A stretch of DNA of 7,186 nt from Chloroflexota bacterium (GTDB taxonomy: Bacteria; Chloroflexota; Dehalococcoidia; GIF9; UBA5629). Positions 5,201-7,186 of this stretch are shown here, piece after piece. Each line of letters starts with the position of its first letter. The stretch's first letter is position 1. The notes under the pieces are model-generated. The model saw only the letters and a list, made by a program, of their open reading frames with translations, searched no databases and had not been told where the DNA came from. The stretch is from the NCBI GenBank assembly GCA_020354105.1, contig CP070642.1, positions 805,994 to 813,179 on the forward strand. The letters run 5' to 3'. Both the position numbers and the translations under genes were made by a program.

Positions 5201-6812
5201 GGACTCGGTTTCTGCGTTACGGAACGAGGAGGGAGAGATCATCGGATTCCGTGGTATCAGCCGTGACATCACCGAGCGCAAACGTATAGAGGAAGCTTTA
5301 AGAAAGTCGGAGGAGAGATACCGAACTATTCTGGAAGATATGAGGGAGTCCTACTTTGAGGTGGACCTCGCCGGCAACTACACCTTTTTCAATGATGCGC
5401 TGTGTCGCCACTTGGGCTACTCCAGAGAAGAATTGATGGGGCTGAACTACCGGTCTTACGTGCCCGCTGAGAAGGTCAAGGAAACATTTGAGATCTACAA
5501 TAGAATATATCGTACAGGTGAGCCAGCCGAGATGTTCGATATAGTACAGGTTAGAAAAGATGGAAGCCAAGTAATCGTTGAATGCTCTGCCTCAGCCATG
5601 AGAAATGATAAGGGCGAGATAATCGGTTTTAGGGGAGTTCTCCGAGACGTCAGCGAGCGCAAACGAGCGGAGGAGGAAAGGAGACAATTGGAGCAGAAGG
5701 CTCAGCTTGCCAGTCGCCTGGCTTCCGTAGGCGAGCTGGCTTCAGGCGTCGCCCATGAGATAAATAATCCACTGACCGGTGTTATCGGCTATGCTCACCT
5801 GCTATTAGCCAGAGAAGATATTCCCAAGGATATTGTACGCGATGTGGAGATTATCAATGAGGGCGCCCAGCGGGTATCCAATATCGTTAAGAAACTACTT
5901 GCCTTCGCCCGTCAGACCAAGCCGGAGCAAAGATACGTCAACGTTAACGAGCTTATACGTAACACACTGGACCTGCAAGCCTATGCCCTGGCAGCTAACA
6001 ACATAAAGGTTAACCTACAACTTGAGCGTGACTTGCCCATGACCATTGCCGACCCTGGCCAGCTCCAGCAGGTATTTCTCAACTTGATCATGAACGCCGA
6101 GGAAGCAATTAAATCAGCCCGTGACAAGGGCAAGCTGGTAATTAAGACAGAACATACAGATAACACAATCCGTATATCATTTAAAGACAATGGCTTGGGC
6201 ATACCTGAGGAGGACCTGGCACATATATTCGACCCCTTCTTTACCACCAGAGAGGTAGGCCAGGGAACAGGGCTTGGCTTGAGCGTTTGCCACGGTATAG
6301 TAACCGAACACAAAGGTAGGATATGGGCTGAAAACGAGCCCGGCAAAGGGGCTATCTTTATCGTTGAATTACCCACAGTCATCGAAGACAAGCAACCGGA
6401 GATACCTGAGCCCGTAATAATAGAAGAGCCTAAGAAAGTGGCTAAAGCTAAGATATTGGTAGTAGATGATGAGCCAGTGATACGGCAGCTAGTAAGTCAG
6501 GTATTGACCGACGAAGGGCATATGGTGGAAACTGCAGACAACGCCGCTGATGCTTTAGAGCTGGTTAAGAGCAAGAGGTACCGTCTCATCCTGCTCGATA
6601 TCAAGATGCCGGGCATGAGCGGAGTCGAACTGTACAAGCAATTTCAAAAAATAGCTCCGTCCCTAACTAAGCGAGTTGTCTTCATCACCGGCGACGTCAT
6701 GGGCAAACGTACTATGTCTTTTCTCGATAAGACAAAGGCACAATGCTTAATGAAGCCGTTTGATGCCAAGCAGCTTAAAGCAGAGATGAAGCGCATATTA
6801 GCCAGAAGATGA
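2235..6812 (+). CDS. Cytoplasmic multi-PAS hybrid sensor histidine kinase (nine PAS, HisKA, HATPase, receiver)
   Basis: This protein of about 1525 residues senses a signal through a chain of PAS domains and starts a phosphorelay. PAS1 spans about 19-140, PAS2 147-262, PAS3 267-393. PAS4 to PAS9 begin at Tyr394, 521, 648, 775, 902 and 1029, exactly 127 residues apart. Each PAS ends in a 'D[IV][TS]' motif (usually 'DIT') and a charged helix, mostly 'EEALRxSEERYRTI', typical of PAS-PAC linkers. HisKA follows from 1156, with phospho-acceptor His1174 in 'GVAHEINNPL'. The HATPase has an N box (Asn1283, Asn1287), 'DNGLGIP' from Asp1318 and 'GQGTGLGLS' from Gly1342. A proline/glutamate-rich linker (about 1386-1405) leads to a receiver with Asp1411-Asp1412, phospho-acceptor Asp1455, Thr1485 and Lys1507. 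All catalytic motifs are intact. No signal peptide or membrane segment is visible, so it is probably cytoplasmic. The ligand is unknown. Three receiver proteins encoded upstream are candidate partners (inference). Confidence 0.93.
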   Translation: MKGNIKIAEEQQAQGQTQFLADLIEHIAQPMIIASADKHLYLWNKAFSKLTGYTNKELRDPIISAGLTAPEWHEGETKALEKLRRTGQTQTFQKEYIRKDGSRVPVEVLVYQVTSDVGKVKYYVGLITDITDRKQLEEALAKSEKHYRTLVENAIEGIVVTQDKEIKFVNPIVSVATGYSAEELQSMSLKDLVHPDDEKAVIESLSKASVPGTLRTMPPFRIHTKGGESRWIEAAIVSIIWDDKAANLNLLRDITERKRLEEHMGQESRLIIDSAPIIIFYKDEKGRFVRVNKAFAEALQMSEQEFLGKTVFDLYSTEIAQSMTDDDQEVLKSGQPKLNIIEQYESASGTRWVRTDKIPIFDKAGNPAGLVGFAQDITEQKGVEDTLRQSEERYRTILEDMKEGYWEVDIAGNYTSFNDAVCRLLGYSKKELTGMNYRTNTKAEDIEKVYRAFNKVYRTGESITNMHYEVIRKDGSNRFAETSVFPMRNEKGDIIGFRGVSHDVTDRLQIEEALKKSEEKYRTILEEMEEAYYEDDLAGNFTFVNDALCQQLGYSREELVGMNYRAYTPPEDIERVFKAYNEVYRTGKPIALFHNREVRKDGSRIVAEISIIPIRDEKGEIIGFRGVGRDITKRLQTEEALRQSEEKYRTILQGMEESYYEVDQAGNFTFFNDAICRQLGYSREELMGMNYKAYTPPEKVKEVFQTYNLVFRTGEPSKMFDMEQIRKDGTRITIQNSIFPLRNEKGEITGFRGVGRDITERKQMLEALRQSEERYRTILEETKEAYYEMDLRGNFTFFNDALCQHLGYSREELTGMNYKVYVPPEKTKDAFEQYNHVYRTGETTELIDIVQIKKDKTRISIECSVSPIRNESNEITGFRGIMRDITKRKESEEALRRSEERYRTVMDEMDEGYYETDLEGNYTFFNDVICKKFGYSREELTGMNYTIHTKPEDVKTISDAYTEVYRTGKPLKWIAPPQIRKDGTIVLAEDSVSALRNEEGEIIGFRGISRDITERKRIEEALRKSEERYRTILEDMRESYFEVDLAGNYTFFNDALCRHLGYSREELMGLNYRSYVPAEKVKETFEIYNRIYRTGEPAEMFDIVQVRKDGSQVIVECSASAMRNDKGEIIGFRGVLRDVSERKRAEEERRQLEQKAQLASRLASVGELASGVAHEINNPLTGVIGYAHLLLAREDIPKDIVRDVEIINEGAQRVSNIVKKLLAFARQTKPEQRYVNVNELIRNTLDLQAYALAANNIKVNLQLERDLPMTIADPGQLQQVFLNLIMNAEEAIKSARDKGKLVIKTEHTDNTIRISFKDNGLGIPEEDLAHIFDPFFTTREVGQGTGLGLSVCHGIVTEHKGRIWAENEPGKGAIFIVELPTVIEDKQPEIPEPVIIEEPKKVAKAKILVVDDEPVIRQLVSQVLTDEGHMVETADNAADALELVKSKRYRLILLDIKMPGMSGVELYKQFQKIAPSLTKRVVFITGDVMGKRTMSFLDKTKAQCLMKPFDAKQLKAEMKRILARR
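3414..5699 (+). repeat. Six in-frame tandem PAS repeats of exactly 381 bp
   Basis: The codon for the Tyr of the 'YRTI/YRTV' motif occurs at 3414, 3795, 4176, 4557, 4938 and 5319, always 381 bp (127 codons) apart. The sixth unit ends at 5699, where HisKA begins. Each unit contains 'GN(F/Y)T', 'ND', an invariant Cys at unit position 29, 'GYS(R/K)(E/K)EL', 'RTG' and 'GFRG'. Units two and three match at 86 of 127 residues by hand count, while many synonymous codons differ. The expansion is therefore real but not very recent. Three upstream PAS domains (2289-3413) are more divergent and not in this period. Confidence 0.9.
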
Positions 6813-6840
6813 CCTCCCAAATTCACCTTCATTCAATCTC

Positions 6841-6881
6841 ACGTGGCAATTATTTTCACGATTTCACTCAGACTGCCACGT
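6841..6881. repeat. Inverted repeat after the kinase gene (weak terminator or binding site)
   Basis: ACGTGGCA (6841-6848) and TGCCACGT (6874-6881) are exact reverse complements separated by 25 nt. It begins 28 nt after the kinase stop, a normal place for a terminator. The loop is long and no run of T follows, so intrinsic termination would be weak. It could instead bind a regulator of the downstream gene. Confidence 0.35.
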
Positions 6882-6958
6882 TGCTAAGATTCCTCGCAGT
6901 AACAGGATAAAAACAGTCCCTGAAGTACCGAAAATAGCCTAAAATCAAGGTTTGGAAG

Positions 6959-6964
6959 TATAAT
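6959..6964 (+). promoter_or_regulatory. Possible -10 element of the radical SAM gene
   Basis: A perfect TATAAT lies 9 nt before the ATG at 6974. No recognisable -35 hexamer or extended -10 TG is seen at the right distance. If used, transcription would begin about 3-5 nt before the ATG, giving a nearly leaderless message. This fits the lack of a close Shine-Dalgarno site (the best, GGAAG at 6954-6958, is 15 nt away). An AT-rich chance match is quite possible. Confidence 0.25.
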
Positions 6965-6973
6965 AACCATGTC

Positions 6974-7186
6974 ATGATTTCGATTTCAAGGCTGCTATGC
7001 GGTGCCGTAGGACCAGGTGACAGCCTTCGCTACGGCATAGGACATAAAGCTGCTGACAAACAACCACCCATCATCGTCTGGAACTGCACCAGAAAATGCA
7101 ATCTTCATTGTGTGCATTGCTATTCGCACTCGCAGTGGAAAGACTACGAGAACGAGTTGACCACGGAAGAGGGCAAGAAACTCATC
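6974..7186 (+). CDS. Radical SAM protein, AhbC/NirJ-like heme-pathway type (5' part, cut by window end)
   Basis: The 71 visible residues begin an enzyme that binds a [4Fe-4S] cluster and S-adenosylmethionine. Residues 42-49, 'CNLHCVHC', are the Cys-x3-Cys-x2-Cys cluster motif (Cys42, Cys46, Cys49), followed by Tyr50 as in many SPASM-type members. The start 'MISISRLLCG' and the 'LRYG' segment before 'VWNCTRKC' resemble, from memory, AhbC-type 12,18-didecarboxysiroheme deacetylases of the alternative heme pathway and the related NirJ proteins. 'ELTTEEGKKLI' after the cysteines also fits. The radical SAM assignment is firm, but the exact substrate cannot be settled from this fragment. The ATG at 6974 is chosen because the homologous N-terminus begins there; an in-frame TAG lies upstream at 6935-6937. 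It is separated from the kinase by 161 bp and an inverted repeat, so it probably forms its own unit. It is incomplete at the window edge. Confidence 0.82.
   Translation, partial: MISISRLLCGAVGPGDSLRYGIGHKAADKQPPIIVWNCTRKCNLHCVHCYSHSQWKDYENELTTEEGKKLI
7003..7037. repeat. Inverted repeat inside the start of the radical SAM gene
   Basis: TGCCGTAG (7003-7010) and CTACGGCA (7030-7037) are exact reverse complements with a 19-nt loop. Outside them CTA (6995-6997) and TAG (7038-7040) could extend the stem past a bulge. In mRNA this would form a stable hairpin about 20-65 nt after the ATG. It lies in codons 8-22, so it may be chance or may affect early translation. Confidence 0.35.

Noticed and set aside
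3498..5405. LOV-type photoreceptor cysteines in the PAS repeats
   Set aside because: The LOV Cys sits in an Asn-Cys-Arg-Phe-Leu-Gln type motif later in the domain. Here the Cys is in the helix after Asn-Asp and the flavin-binding motif is absent.
3414..5699. CRISPR array or non-coding satellite
   Set aside because: The 381-bp repeats are long, contiguous, diverged and in frame throughout. They encode PAS domains.
5981..6391. Minus-strand open frame of 136 codons opposite the HATPase domain
   Set aside because: It is a shadow of a strongly conserved kinase domain on the other strand, with no recognisable product.
2229..6812. Start of the kinase at the GTG at 2229
   Set aside because: The GAGGGA site is only 2 nt from it but 8 nt from the ATG at 2235. 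The difference is two residues.

Overview
The window reads as a signal-transduction island on the plus strand of an anaerobic bacterium. The order is a HTH-receiver regulator, a stand-alone receiver, a receiver-HD-GYP protein split by an in-frame TGA, and a very large multi-PAS hybrid histidine kinase. After a 161-bp gap comes the 5' end of a radical SAM gene of the AhbC/NirJ type. Base composition is slightly AT-leaning, Shine-Dalgarno sites are ordinary, and TAA, TAG and TGA all end genes here. Gene families and the heme-type radical SAM start fit an anaerobe such as Dehalococcoidia (Chloroflexota) or a sulfate-reducer-like lineage. That is inference; no taxonomic marker is present.

Layout: 1-68 holds a good sigma-70-type promoter (TTGACA, 17 bp, TATTAT), a perfect 7-bp inverted repeat over the -10/start region, and a strong ribosome binding site. 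69-635 is a regulator with an excisionase/MerR-like HTH placed before its receiver. 646-1029 is a lone receiver. Its stop overlaps the next start (ATGA at 1026). 1026-2150 is one receiver-HD-GYP reading frame, broken at 1830-1832 by a TGA exactly where the first residue of the Gly-Tyr-Pro signature should be. Its distal part also carries what looks like a 17-codon duplication. 2235-6812 is a soluble hybrid kinase of about 1525 residues: nine PAS domains (the last six are repeats of exactly 127 codons), HisKA, HATPase and a C-terminal receiver. 6813-6973 is intergenic, with a long-looped inverted repeat and a possible -10. 6974-7186 is the partial radical SAM gene.

How they may work together (inference): the kinase has no membrane segment and probably senses a cytoplasmic signal through its PAS array. 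It autophosphorylates at His1174 and can phosphorylate its own receiver at Asp1455. The three upstream receivers are candidate partners: transcriptional (HTH-receiver), shuttle or phosphate sink (lone receiver), and cyclic-di-GMP turnover (HD-GYP). The last output is probably lost or altered. The inverted repeat at the promoter is a candidate autoregulatory operator for the HTH-receiver protein.
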